A DNA stretch of 64,000 nucleotides. Source: an uncultured Lachnospiraceae bacterium. GTDB taxonomy: Bacteria; Bacillota; Clostridia; Lachnospirales; Lachnospiraceae. Shown in pieces: positions 26,104 through 34,524 of the stretch. Every line of letters begins with the position of its first letter. Within the stretch, counting starts at the first letter, position 1. The DNA lies in NCBI GenBank assembly GCA_905234245.1, contig CAJOGN010000002.1, positions 62,001 through 126,000 of the forward strand, given 5' to 3'. The notes under the pieces are model-generated. The model made no database searches. It was not told the origin of the DNA and saw only the letters and a program-made list of their open reading frames with translations. Both the position numbers and the translations under genes were made by a program.

Positions 26104-26535
26104 TTAATTATCTGCTTCAATAATTCCAAGCCAAGCCTTTCTAATCTTTCTAGCCATATCACCATCTATCTTAATATAACTATCAGGCTCAACATATTTA
26201 AAGACATCCACTTTGCCGATAGGTTCTGCCGTAGTGTACATAGCATCAATAGGAAGACAAACTATAATAGCATATTCATATGTTCCTGCCTCATAGATAT
26301 CACAACAGTTGGTCTTTACTGCTTCTTCAGCAGACTCATACTTCTCAAAAATAGCGTTCATCTGAAAACTATAGTCTTGATAATACTCGCCCCAATACTT
26401 AAGGTGCTTTTCATACTCTTCAAATGTTCTGTTGTAATCTCTATGCCGAAGTTTCATTACCTCATAGTCTCGTCTTCTGGACTCATCCGTCTTCTTAACT
26501 ACAGAAGTTTGATAAAGAACATATACCTTATTCAT
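26104..26535 (-). CDS. Unknown protein
   Basis: 143 residues, MNKVYVLYQTSVVKKTDESR, with a charged helix (RDYNRTFEEYEKHLKYWGEYY) and a more hydrophobic YEYAIIVCLPIDAMYTT core. Its start overlaps the end of the upstream gene by eight bases. No family recognised. Confidence 0.65.
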   Translation of the reverse strand: MNKVYVLYQTSVVKKTDESRRRDYEVMKLRHRDYNRTFEEYEKHLKYWGEYYQDYSFQMNAIFEKYESAEEAVKTNCCDIYEAGTYEYAIIVCLPIDAMYTTAEPIGKVDVFKYVEPDSYIKIDGDMARKIRKAWLGIIEADN

Positions 26536-26686
26536 TCTTTAATCCCTCTAACAGATCCAAACCCTTATCAGTAAGAACGTACTTAACGTAATACTCATCA
26601 TCACCAACTTGCTCATTGAAATCTTTACGAGCAGTTATAAGAGCATCATTATTAAACTTTGTTTTAACCTTAAATGTGTTGCCCAT
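26528..26686 (-). CDS. Small unknown protein
   Basis: 52 residues, MGNTFKVKTKFNNDALITAR, ending DLLEGLKNE, from the last of three consecutive ATGs. It overlaps the 40-residue gene upstream by 17 bases in another frame. The YYVKYVLTDKGLDLL part resembles the end of winged-helix domains, but this is weak. Confidence 0.5.
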   Translation of the reverse strand: MGNTFKVKTKFNNDALITARKDFNEQVGDDEYYVKYVLTDKGLDLLEGLKNE

Positions 26687-26792
26687 CATCATCAACCAGA
26701 GTAACTTCCATCTTGGCATAAATAGAATTCTTTGGAATCCATAAGATTACTGGATGAGTGTCAACATTAATTTCTTTATTCTTCTTACCCAT
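26670..26792 (-). CDS. Very small protein, unknown
   Basis: 40 residues, MGKKNKEINVDTHPVILWIP and a KMEVTLVDDDGQHI end. GGAGAG is six bases before the ATG, and the gene fills the space between two neighbours with overlaps on both sides, so it is probably translated. Confidence 0.45.
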   Translation of the reverse strand: MGKKNKEINVDTHPVILWIPKNSIYAKMEVTLVDDDGQHI

Positions 26793-26794
26793 AC

Positions 26795-27055
26795 TCATCT
26801 CTCCAATCTGTACATGATAATAGGTGCGCTACTTCCTGCGTAAGGAAGGGCGCGTATTGTATTGTACTCAATCCACTCAATGGCTTCTTCATAAGTCATA
26901 TCATCACGATCTACCAGAGATTCAACCATCAGATCAAAATCATATATTGCTCTGTTGTCATCTGATACACCAATAAGAGCATCATCATAATCAGGGCCTG
27001 TGAAGGTCATTATTCCTTCATAGCCGTTGTCTATTAAGATTTCTTCTACTGTCAT
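26795..27055 (-). CDS. Conserved small phage protein
   Basis: 86 residues with EILIDNGYEGIMTF, then YEEAIEWIEYNTIRALPYAG and PIIMYRL. This EAIEWI-YNTIRA-PY pattern recurs in Clostridia phages and plasmids, without known function. The start overlaps the end of the free GIY-YIG gene by four bases, behind TTAGGAGTG. Confidence 0.7.
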   Translation of the reverse strand: MTVEEILIDNGYEGIMTFTGPDYDDALIGVSDDNRAIYDFDLMVESLVDRDDMTYEEAIEWIEYNTIRALPYAGSSAPIIMYRLER

Positions 27056-28047
27056 AAATCACTCCTAACCTTATTAAAGTGATATTTATTAATAAGTTCG
27101 CTAAGTTCATTTCTGCTTATGCTAATCACATTACCAACATAATGTTTCTCAAGTTCTTCAATAAATCTACCACAATCAATAATGTCAAGGTCTTTTGTTG
27201 CTCTAAATGATTCCCCAGTAGTATTACATATATACTTTCTTGTACTACTAGGCTTCTTCGGCAATCTATCATTCTTACCATATTTATTAAATGGTCTGAA
27301 ATGGTACTGACTAATGATTACCTTTAAATCATTTGGAATATCGGATATCTCATACCCATACTTCTCATGGCGTGTTACAGTGAATCCCTTATCCTCGCAT
27401 ATATTTTTGAATTCAGAATTCTTATATATTCCACGATTGGATGTAGTATTCTTTTCAGCTTCAGAAGTTACTTGAATCATCGAAGATACAAGATACTTGC
27501 ATACATCAAATGTATTATCGACAAGCTGTTCTGGTATCTCTATATCATAATAAATCTTATCACCTTCCACCCTATGTTTATTTACATCTACAGAAGGAAT
27601 GATTTTGTTTTTGTTAATAAATTTAGGAATACCATTAATCCTGCCATTGAAATATTTATTATTCAAATAGCAATACAGATTATTCAGCACATTAAAGTTA
27701 TACTCGTATGCGTTAACTTCTTTTCTGCTTGATACATTGCCTACATATGGAATCCAAATAAAAGCATCAGGACTTATATACTCACTACCACCCCAACCAC
27801 TCTTTGCCATATTATAATATTTATCAGTACCATAATAAGCAATAAAGAATGATTCTAAGAACTCACAATCCGTCTTTGTATTGACTTCAAGATAGTAGAC
27901 AGAAAACTGGCTATGATACCATTTGTCTTTCTTATGCTGATTAATTCTATTCTTTAGTGAGTTGCCGGGGTTAACCAAACCAACATACTTAACAATACCG
28001 TCATTATTATCAACGTATTTATAGACATAACCAGTTTTCTCTGCCAT
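27052..28047 (-). CDS. Free-standing GIY-YIG endonuclease
   Basis: 331 residues from MAEKTGYVYKYVDN. The GIY-YIG core reads YVYKYVDNNDGIVKYVGLV (VY and KYVGL being the two signature strands), then RINQHKKDKWY and Glu in CEFLESFFIAYYGT. The C-terminal two thirds (cysteine-free, KYICNTTGESFRATKDLD near the end) would bind DNA. It is not in an intron: both neighbours are intact and it overlaps each by a few bases, suggesting intergenic homing. Confidence 0.8.
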   Translation of the reverse strand: MAEKTGYVYKYVDNNDGIVKYVGLVNPGNSLKNRINQHKKDKWYHSQFSVYYLEVNTKTDCEFLESFFIAYYGTDKYYNMAKSGWGGSEYISPDAFIWIPYVGNVSSRKEVNAYEYNFNVLNNLYCYLNNKYFNGRINGIPKFINKNKIIPSVDVNKHRVEGDKIYYDIEIPEQLVDNTFDVCKYLVSSMIQVTSEAEKNTTSNRGIYKNSEFKNICEDKGFTVTRHEKYGYEISDIPNDLKVIISQYHFRPFNKYGKNDRLPKKPSSTRKYICNTTGESFRATKDLDIIDCGRFIEELEKHYVGNVISISRNELSELINKYHFNKVRSDL

Positions 28048-28051
28048 TACT

Positions 28052-28672
28052 TTATCTCCCAATAATCAGTTCTTCAGCATGAGGAAGTTCCTCAATCCAC
28101 TCTCTCATCTGTTCCCATTCAATTAATTTGTGTCCTTTTCTAGCATGATAGATATTCTTCAGAACGGCATAGTTGATATCCCAAGTTCTCATTTGATTAT
28201 ATGACTCAGGAAGAAGTTCAATCAGCATTCTCCAATATCTCTTATCGCCAGTAGAATTATAAGCTTGTCGAAGCTTTTCACAATCATCAATCACGTTAGA
28301 GAAAGAATCTTTCCATTCACCAAGATGTTCATAATCCTCAATTGAGAAATCATCTAGTGTAATCGGAGAAGAATGAATCTTGTGCATTGTAGAAGTGCTA
28401 TTAGTAGTAGTACCAACCTTATATTGATCTGTTTCTTTCCACCAGAAGAGAGGAGCGGTGACATCACACTGAACGTGAATCATTCTCATAAACTTACCAT
28501 GATCATTTCCTGCGGCAGATAAGCGTGTCATAAGGTCTAAATCATTCTCACCAATAACATAATACCCATCCTTAAAACCACTATCACTCTTAGACCAACT
28601 ATTCATAGGATTTCTTGATCCTCTGATAGCCGCCTCCCAACCAGTTACAATTGTGTTTTCAATCTTAATCAT
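28052..28672 (-). CDS. Divergent ThyX-like protein
   Basis: 206 residues from MIKIENT, with GAGGTG upstream. WEAAIRGSRNPMNSW, then GKFMRMIHVQCDVTAPLFWW, LLPESYNQMRTW and NYAVLKNIYHARK follow the layout of flavin-dependent thymidylate synthase. The ThyX motif RHRxxSxNxxSxR is replaced by KETDQYKVGTTTNSTSTMH, so chemistry may differ. With FolD nearby, a thymidylate or modified-pyrimidine role is conceivable. Fold assignment is moderate. Confidence 0.5.
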   Translation of the reverse strand: MIKIENTIVTGWEAAIRGSRNPMNSWSKSDSGFKDGYYVIGENDLDLMTRLSAAGNDHGKFMRMIHVQCDVTAPLFWWKETDQYKVGTTTNSTSTMHKIHSSPITLDDFSIEDYEHLGEWKDSFSNVIDDCEKLRQAYNSTGDKRYWRMLIELLPESYNQMRTWDINYAVLKNIYHARKGHKLIEWEQMREWIEELPHAEELIIGR

Positions 28673-28680
28673 ACAGCACC

Positions 28681-29400
28681 TCACACATTAACATTATTCC
28701 ACTTCTTATTCTTCCAATACTTCCACTGAAACTGATCCATATAAATTCTAGTTTCAATGTCTTCTACATTTGGAAGACTAAGAAGGTACTCTCTAATCTG
28801 ATCAACCTGACTGTCATGCAAGAAGACTCTTGCCCGGTTTAACGTCTTGTCAATCTGTTCTACCGACCAATCATAATCACTCAAACTAGCCTGACGTTCA
28901 AACTCAGCAATATTAGCATTAACTTCTGCTTCGGCTTCATCCCAAGTAGAATAACATTTGCTCACCGGGATTGTTACACTATCTGAATGCATTACCCACA
29001 TAGGGTACTTCTTTACAATCCTATAACCATCCTTGGTAATCTCAGCTTCTACATTGCCCCAGAACTTATCCTTGGAATAAACTAGATAACCTTTCTCTAA
29101 TCCAAGCTTAATATTATCTGGATTCTTAAAAGATAAATCTCTCATCTCCTGTGGATATTCATCCCAAGTCATGTGAACTAAATCAGTATCATAAGACCAA
29201 CCTTTAGGAAGTTTCTTCCAGTGAGTCTCTGATTCAAATTCATTAAGAGGAACACCATTAATTCTTCTGTTCTCAGCAGTAGTTATAAAGTCAAGTCTTA
29301 CCTCATCAAAATACTGTTCATCTACGATGCCAATACCAACACGATATCTGTGACCATTCTGCTTGCAGTAATAGACTACATCACCTTTCTTCAGTCTCAT
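28681..29400 (-). CDS. Conserved phage protein, unknown
   Basis: 239 residues. It starts with an SH3-like strand set (LKKGDVVYYCKQNGHRYRVG) and continues with GYLVYSKDKFWGNVEAEIT and a helical C-terminal RARVFLHDSQVDQIREYLL. The N-terminal beta-barrel pattern could bind protein or nucleic acid. It overlaps the upstream gene by four bases. Confidence 0.6.
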   Translation of the reverse strand: MRLKKGDVVYYCKQNGHRYRVGIGIVDEQYFDEVRLDFITTAENRRINGVPLNEFESETHWKKLPKGWSYDTDLVHMTWDEYPQEMRDLSFKNPDNIKLGLEKGYLVYSKDKFWGNVEAEITKDGYRIVKKYPMWVMHSDSVTIPVSKCYSTWDEAEAEVNANIAEFERQASLSDYDWSVEQIDKTLNRARVFLHDSQVDQIREYLLSLPNVEDIETRIYMDQFQWKYWKNKKWNNVNV

Positions 29401-29951
29401 ACTTCCTCCTTAATTTTTGCATATATATCACAGTAGCTTGAATCATACCAATCATCACAAGATTCAAGATACCAAGGTTCTTGTGCGTAATGGTAGTGTT
29501 TAGTTTCTGACCAATTTGTACTGCCAAGTTTGGCATGAATATAAAGAACATTCTGACCACAGTATTTATTGAACATCTCAATACTCTTCAGTATTTTCTT
29601 CTTACTTTTCTTAATAAGGAACTTCAGATTACGCCTATTCTTACCGTGAATCCTATCCCAATGTATTCCAACTACTTTCTTATTCTCTACAACAAGATAA
29701 TAGTCAGCAAGGATATCTGTCCAATAGCTGTATGAAATCCAACGTGGATGCAAAGAGAATCTTTTTTCAGACCTTACTGCTCTTTCAGCTTCGTCAAGAA
29801 CAGAAGCATCAATAATCTCCTGTATCTCTTCTTTACTGACAGGCTGTTCATTCTTCATAAGGCGATAACCCCTGAGGCGGTCAACTACAATACCATTCTT
29901 CTTAGCAAGGTCAATAAGATTTTCGATGTTTGCATAAGCATATAAATCCAT
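29397..29951 (-). CDS. Conserved phage protein, unknown
   Basis: 184 residues, MDLYAYANIENLIDLAKKNG, then VDRLRGYRLM and a basic KKSKKKILKSIEMFNKYC. The opening motif is widespread in Lachnospiraceae phages. AGGAGGAAACAAC precedes the ATG. It is the first gene after the TnpB element, whose end appears to provide its -35 box. Confidence 0.65.
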   Translation of the reverse strand: MDLYAYANIENLIDLAKKNGIVVDRLRGYRLMKNEQPVSKEEIQEIIDASVLDEAERAVRSEKRFSLHPRWISYSYWTDILADYYLVVENKKVVGIHWDRIHGKNRRNLKFLIKKSKKKILKSIEMFNKYCGQNVLYIHAKLGSTNWSETKHYHYAQEPWYLESCDDWYDSSYCDIYAKIKEEV

Positions 29952-29971
29952 GTTGTTTCCTCCTGAATTAT

Positions 29972-30000
29972 TTTGTATCTATTTTACCACTTAAGCTTGA
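29972..30000 (-). promoter_or_regulatory. Hybrid promoter made partly by the TnpB element end
   Basis: Minus-strand -35 TTGACC lies in the right-end hairpin of the element (about 30004-30009) and -10 TAAAAT in the flanking phage DNA (about 29981-29986), 17 bp apart. It would drive the 29951 gene. Position is approximate; activity is inferred from spacing. Confidence 0.5.
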
Positions 30001-30165
30001 ACAGGTCAAGCAAGAATGTGAACTACTCCGACTTAATACTTCGTATTTGAAATCAGAGCTTCCTGCTTCAACCACTACTGCGTTCCTAACAAGTTACCTT
30101 GTTGGCTCGTCTTACACAATGTCCACAGGCGTAAATTCGGATAGTTCCTACCCTATTGTTTATAG
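29995..30165 (-). ncRNA. TnpB element right end and probable omega (reRNA) region
   Basis: A perfect hairpin GCTTGA-ACAGG-TCAAGC (29995-30011) ends the element. Between it and the tnpB stop lies about 150 nt that still resembles the usual TnpB C-terminal coding tail out of frame (GCGTTCC, then GGAAGCTCTG), the place where guide RNAs of TnpB are made. The guide would be the phage sequence just beyond the hairpin. RNA production is inferred from the family. Confidence 0.65.
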
Positions 30166-31293
30166 TTACGCTGATTCTAAGATTCTCAATCCCTCTACTT
30201 TGATATTGATAGCAGAGTTCCAATCCCTGTCTATTCCTTTGTGACCGCAACAAGGGCAATCCCATTTACGTATTCTAAGGTCTTTAAGATTTCCGTTCCT
30301 ATATCCGCACCAATGACACAATTGAGAACTTGGAAACCATTTGTCTACCTTTACCAGATAACCACCTCGGTCTTTTAGTTTGTATTCTAAAAAGTTTACA
30401 AACATTCCGTAGCCATTATCCAAAGTAGCCTTACCATTCCCAAAACCTTTGTTTGCCATAGACCTCATATCCAGATTTTCTACGCATACGCAAGTGTACT
30501 GATTGGCTATCTCAGTTGACTTCTTATGTAAAAAATCTTTTCTCTGATTTGCTATGTGTCTATGTATCTTGGCTATCCTCTTTTGTTGCTTACGATAGTT
30601 ATTACCGCCAATAGTCTTATGTTTCAGCTTACGCTGTGACTTTGCCAACTTATTTTGTGACAATCTGTAGTAGTGTGGCATATTACAATTGTTACCTTCG
30701 CTATCTACATACAACCCATCTGACTTGTAGTCCAATCCCAACGTACTCATTGATGTGGCAGGTGTATATAGTTCTTTGGCTTCATACTCAAATAGAATTG
30801 ATACTTGGTATCTATCATCCCTGTTTTGAGTTATCGTAGCCGATTTTAATTTCCAATCACTATTTGGAATCCTATGTATCTTAGCTTTGACCTTTCCAAG
30901 TTTCGGCAATTTAATATAGTTGTCACCAACAACAATATTCCCATTTGTAAAGTTAGTAGTATAACTTTTCTTAGCCCTATGTTTATTCTTATACTTAGGG
31001 AAGCCACCTTGTTTCTTAAAAAATCTGTCATAACTATTAGCCAAGTGGAATACCGCATTACTTAAAGCAAACTTATCCACTTCTGTTAAGAATAGATATT
31101 CTTTCTTTAGGTGTTGTGTACAGTAATTATTAGCGGATAACTTTGATAAATGTTTTTCGCCATTCTTATAAAGTTCCTGTTGAATCGTGAGCATTTGATT
31201 ATAAACAAATCTGCAACAGCCGAATGTCTTTTGACATAATATAGCTTGTTCTTTATTTGGATAAATGGTATATACAATAGCCTTGTTAGCCAT
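30166..31293 (-). CDS. tnpB: TnpB RNA-guided transposon nuclease
   Basis: 375 residues. RuvC residues are visible as Asp188 (LGLDYK), Glu272 (VCVENLDM) and Asp in GIDRDWNSAIN (about 355-357). A four-Cys zinc site (Cys326, 329, 346, 349) sits between the last two. The N-terminal helical REC/WED portion has the typical FGCCRFVYNQML. All catalytic residues are intact, so it could cleave DNA guided by RNA from the element's right end. Without TnpA it may rely on homing by cut-and-repair. Confidence 0.92.
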   Translation of the reverse strand: MANKAIVYTIYPNKEQAILCQKTFGCCRFVYNQMLTIQQELYKNGEKHLSKLSANNYCTQHLKKEYLFLTEVDKFALSNAVFHLANSYDRFFKKQGGFPKYKNKHRAKKSYTTNFTNGNIVVGDNYIKLPKLGKVKAKIHRIPNSDWKLKSATITQNRDDRYQVSILFEYEAKELYTPATSMSTLGLDYKSDGLYVDSEGNNCNMPHYYRLSQNKLAKSQRKLKHKTIGGNNYRKQQKRIAKIHRHIANQRKDFLHKKSTEIANQYTCVCVENLDMRSMANKGFGNGKATLDNGYGMFVNFLEYKLKDRGGYLVKVDKWFPSSQLCHWCGYRNGNLKDLRIRKWDCPCCGHKGIDRDWNSAINIKVEGLRILESA

Positions 31294-31345
31294 TAGACAT
31301 TCTCCTTTCTATAAGATATTGGTTAGTGACGGCACTAACCCTTCC

Positions 31346-34300
31346 CTACTTCGTTGAATAAGGGGATTGCATACCTGTTTTTAGTTCAAATGAGATAAGC
31401 CAGTATTCATATTTATCAGGAATACTCCTATAAATCCTTTTGCCATCAGGTGTTACTTCGCCAGTAGGTTCTTTCTGATTCTCTTTCTTGATTTTGTATA
31501 TATCAATAATGTCACCCTGTTTAAGGTCTTCGTGTAGCTGTCTATTCCAAGCTTTAACCTCTCTAGTCTTGCCGGAGAAGACTTCGTATATCTGAATGAC
31601 AGTAAGAGTTTTCTTTGATGCAACACTCTGTACTACATACATTCTCTTATTTGCTTTTGGAATAGTAAGATTAGAATATCCAAGCAGTTCAATCTGCCAT
31701 TTTATCTTGTCAATGTCATCAGCACGAAGAGTTGGATCTTTTACTGCTTCAGATATAAGTTCATTCATAATGGCATCAATGTCTAATTCTTTAACAAGAG
31801 ATTTAGTTTCTTTACCATGAGCCAAGAATAATTCAAGTGGTAATTCAAGTTCAGATATCTTAGTCTTAGACATCTGCTTCTTCCCGGCGAGTAGGTTATA
31901 GATTTCTACTGTCTTGAGTAACTTTCTTATATCACCAAACTCAGAGAAAAAGTCTAGTTTGATAAGAATATCTAACTGCTTGGAGTTAACTGTTGTCTTC
32001 TCACGAATATCCTTGAGAAGGTCTATGAAAGAATCATAGTGGTTATCACGAAGGGTGTAGAGTTCGTCACCGTTATTCTTCCCCATGTCCTTAATAGAGA
32101 CAACGCCTTTATAGATAATAGGTGCTTTCTCATCGGGAATAAACTCATTCCTAGATTTTCTAAACTTAGGATTCTCAATATGTATTCCACGTTCTTTGGC
32201 AAGTGCAGTACCAGACTGAATATCAGCATCACCATTTGCACAGTTAAGATAAGCGCAAATAAATTCTTTTGTATGATAGTATCTCATGTAAGCGCAGAGG
32301 TAAGAAACCATAGAATAGCCAGTAGCATGATTAAATCCAAATTGATACGAGCTACTGTCCTCAATGATCTTTAAGAACACCTTTGCTTCTTCTTCTGCTT
32401 CTTCTCTAGGCTTATCAGATTTAGAACAATATCCTTCAAGGATTCTTGGCAAGGCCGCTTCTAGCCTATCAACTTGTTTTCTACCAATTGCTCGTCTTAC
32501 ATTATCAGCTTCACCACCACTAAGACCACAAATCTGCTGAAGAAATGCAATGGTTTGCTCCTGATACACAAGGAACCCGTAGCTGTTAGCAAGCAGATCG
32601 TCAATCATTTTAGAGGGATTGTGATTCATTTCATGTGCGATCAGCTTATTTCTGTATGATTCACCAGAAGGTCTAAGTGCGGCATTAATAAGTGTAATAT
32701 CATCTACAGAATGAACACCATAATCTCTAAGAAGTTTAAAAGCATAGTCACCTTCAAACTGGAATATACCAACAGGACTTGTAATCATATCAGCAAATAC
32801 CTTCTGGTCATTCCAGTTAATCTCATGAGCAAGCGGATATTTTATATGCGAATACTCACAAGTCTTTCTGATGATACCAATGTTCTTAAGACCAAGGATG
32901 TCATACTTAACCAACCCTACTTCATGTACTTCTTCCATGTTGATAGGGAGAATATACTGACCGTCTGAACCAAGAAACATTGAGTAGTTGTCAATCAGAT
33001 TAATAGGACTAGCAATAATACCCGCCGGATGCTGAGACTGAGATACCACTGTACCAAGCAGACCATCAAAGTAATAGAACAAATCAGGATGATTCTTCTT
33101 CGCAGACTCAGGATCAATCTCATATTCCTTCTTAATCCTGTCCACATTGGCAAGGCTATATGGATTTTCATTATCTCTACTCTTATCACCCTTTTTTAAT
33201 CCGTGATCTAACCTCCACTTAACAGCCAGACCACCGCCTATATCATCAATACAACCCTTTTCAGCAATAGTACCCATTGAAAGGATGTAAGCTGTCTTTT
33301 CTTTTCCGAATCTGTTGATGATATAATCGTATACCAACTGTCGCTGATCATCATAGATATCGATGTCGATGTCTCCCACTTCCTCACGGTATTCATTTGC
33401 AAATCTAGAGAACACCGTATGCCACTTGATAGGGTCAACATCAATGATGTCTGAAATATAAGCTATAGTAGAACCACCAACAGAACCACGACATGGAGAA
33501 GTAGGGATTCCATTCTCTCTGCACCAACTCATCATCTCAGACATGAAGAGCATGAAACCAACCATGTTAATTTTCTTAAATACTCTCATCTCTTCTCTGA
33601 TATTTTCAACGTACTGTGGATTCTTATCAATGATTCCTGCGGTAAGCTTCTGTTTGTATTTCTTATTGATTACTTGTTTAAGAACCTTCTCGTCATCATC
33701 GCCGTAAAGGTATGGATACTTAACCGTCTTATCCAAAACAAGATCAAACACACTATCTGCCATCTTGTTTGTATTCTCAATGGCTTCAAGTACAACATCC
33801 ATAGGAAGAGAATTCTGTTTTCTAAACATCTCTACAAGTTCATCGTAAGACTTATAGGTAAGGTCGCAAGACTCTTCATAGGAGTATTCCATGCCCTTGC
33901 GGAGCATCATAAGCATTCTGCATTCAGCCTTGTAAGCGTTTAAACTATGTGTGTCTGTTCCGGCAATAATGGGTTTGCCGTACTTCTTAGACATCTCATA
34001 CAGATATTTGTTGTACTCAATCTGTTCAGGCATATCATGATACTGTATCTCATAATAGTCATAATGCCTAAGAAGCTTATCGGCAATCTCATTACCACGA
34101 ACCCTATTAAGGGGACTCTGGACACAAGCAGAAATCTTAATAATGTTATCATCTATCCCAAGAAACTCATCAAATGAAAGTCTTGGACTATAATACTTAT
34201 GGTCTTTCTGAGTAGATAAGAAGTTTAATCTGTTCAGTTCCTTAAACCCTTCCTCGTTCTTGGCGATGAGGATTGTATGATAATTATCACGAACTGTCTC

Positions 34301-34522
34301 ATCAAAAGTTGCGGTGAGATAGCATTCAATACCGTGAAGATATTTTATACCTTTCTCGTCACAGTACATCTTCTTTTCTGCCCAGTTATACAGATTACCA
34401 TGCTCAGTAAAGCAGATAGCTTTCTGACCAAGTTCTACAGCTTTATCAACGTATAATTTGTAATTAGTACAACTGTCAAGCAGACTGTTTTCTGTATGAA
34501 GATGGTATACCGTATAGTTCAT
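31346..34522 (-). CDS. dnaE: DNA polymerase III alpha subunit (C family)
   Basis: 1058 residues. A PHP domain begins at residue 1 (YTVYHLHTENSLLDSC, CFTEHGNLYNW). The palm follows with CRGSVGGSTIAYISDIID, the catalytic aspartates in GDIDIDIYDD and a third in LVKYDILGLKNIG. A helix-hairpin-helix and an OB-like end (YVVQSVASKKTLTVIQIYEV) complete it. It is the replicative polymerase of the phage. The last residues may have been altered by the adjacent TnpB element insertion. Confidence 0.92.
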   Translation of the reverse strand: MNYTVYHLHTENSLLDSCTNYKLYVDKAVELGQKAICFTEHGNLYNWAEKKMYCDEKGIKYLHGIECYLTATFDETVRDNYHTILIAKNEEGFKELNRLNFLSTQKDHKYYSPRLSFDEFLGIDDNIIKISACVQSPLNRVRGNEIADKLLRHYDYYEIQYHDMPEQIEYNKYLYEMSKKYGKPIIAGTDTHSLNAYKAECRMLMMLRKGMEYSYEESCDLTYKSYDELVEMFRKQNSLPMDVVLEAIENTNKMADSVFDLVLDKTVKYPYLYGDDDEKVLKQVINKKYKQKLTAGIIDKNPQYVENIREEMRVFKKINMVGFMLFMSEMMSWCRENGIPTSPCRGSVGGSTIAYISDIIDVDPIKWHTVFSRFANEYREEVGDIDIDIYDDQRQLVYDYIINRFGKEKTAYILSMGTIAEKGCIDDIGGGLAVKWRLDHGLKKGDKSRDNENPYSLANVDRIKKEYEIDPESAKKNHPDLFYYFDGLLGTVVSQSQHPAGIIASPINLIDNYSMFLGSDGQYILPINMEEVHEVGLVKYDILGLKNIGIIRKTCEYSHIKYPLAHEINWNDQKVFADMITSPVGIFQFEGDYAFKLLRDYGVHSVDDITLINAALRPSGESYRNKLIAHEMNHNPSKMIDDLLANSYGFLVYQEQTIAFLQQICGLSGGEADNVRRAIGRKQVDRLEAALPRILEGYCSKSDKPREEAEEEAKVFLKIIEDSSSYQFGFNHATGYSMVSYLCAYMRYYHTKEFICAYLNCANGDADIQSGTALAKERGIHIENPKFRKSRNEFIPDEKAPIIYKGVVSIKDMGKNNGDELYTLRDNHYDSFIDLLKDIREKTTVNSKQLDILIKLDFFSEFGDIRKLLKTVEIYNLLAGKKQMSKTKISELELPLELFLAHGKETKSLVKELDIDAIMNELISEAVKDPTLRADDIDKIKWQIELLGYSNLTIPKANKRMYVVQSVASKKTLTVIQIYEVFSGKTREVKAWNRQLHEDLKQGDIIDIYKIKKENQKEPTGEVTPDGKRIYRSIPDKYEYWLISFELKTGMQSPYSTK

Positions 34523-34524
34523 TT

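Larger units (their letters stand above)
29995..31340 (-). mobile_element. IS200/IS605-type element with tnpB only
   Basis: Bounded by two different hairpins: GGTTAGTG-ACGG-CACTAACC at 31321-31340 (left) and GCTTGA-ACAGG-TCAAGC at 29995-30011 (right), with tnpB between and no tnpA. Subterminal hairpins and absence of inverted terminal repeats or target duplication fit the IS605 superfamily. It lies between dnaE, whose stop is six bases from the left hairpin, and the 29951 gene. Confidence 0.8.

Noticed and set aside
26092-26574. 160-codon plus-strand frame
   Set aside because: Antisense to the 26104-26535 gene and covers a consensus minus-strand promoter; hydrophobic low-complexity reading typical of a shadow frame.
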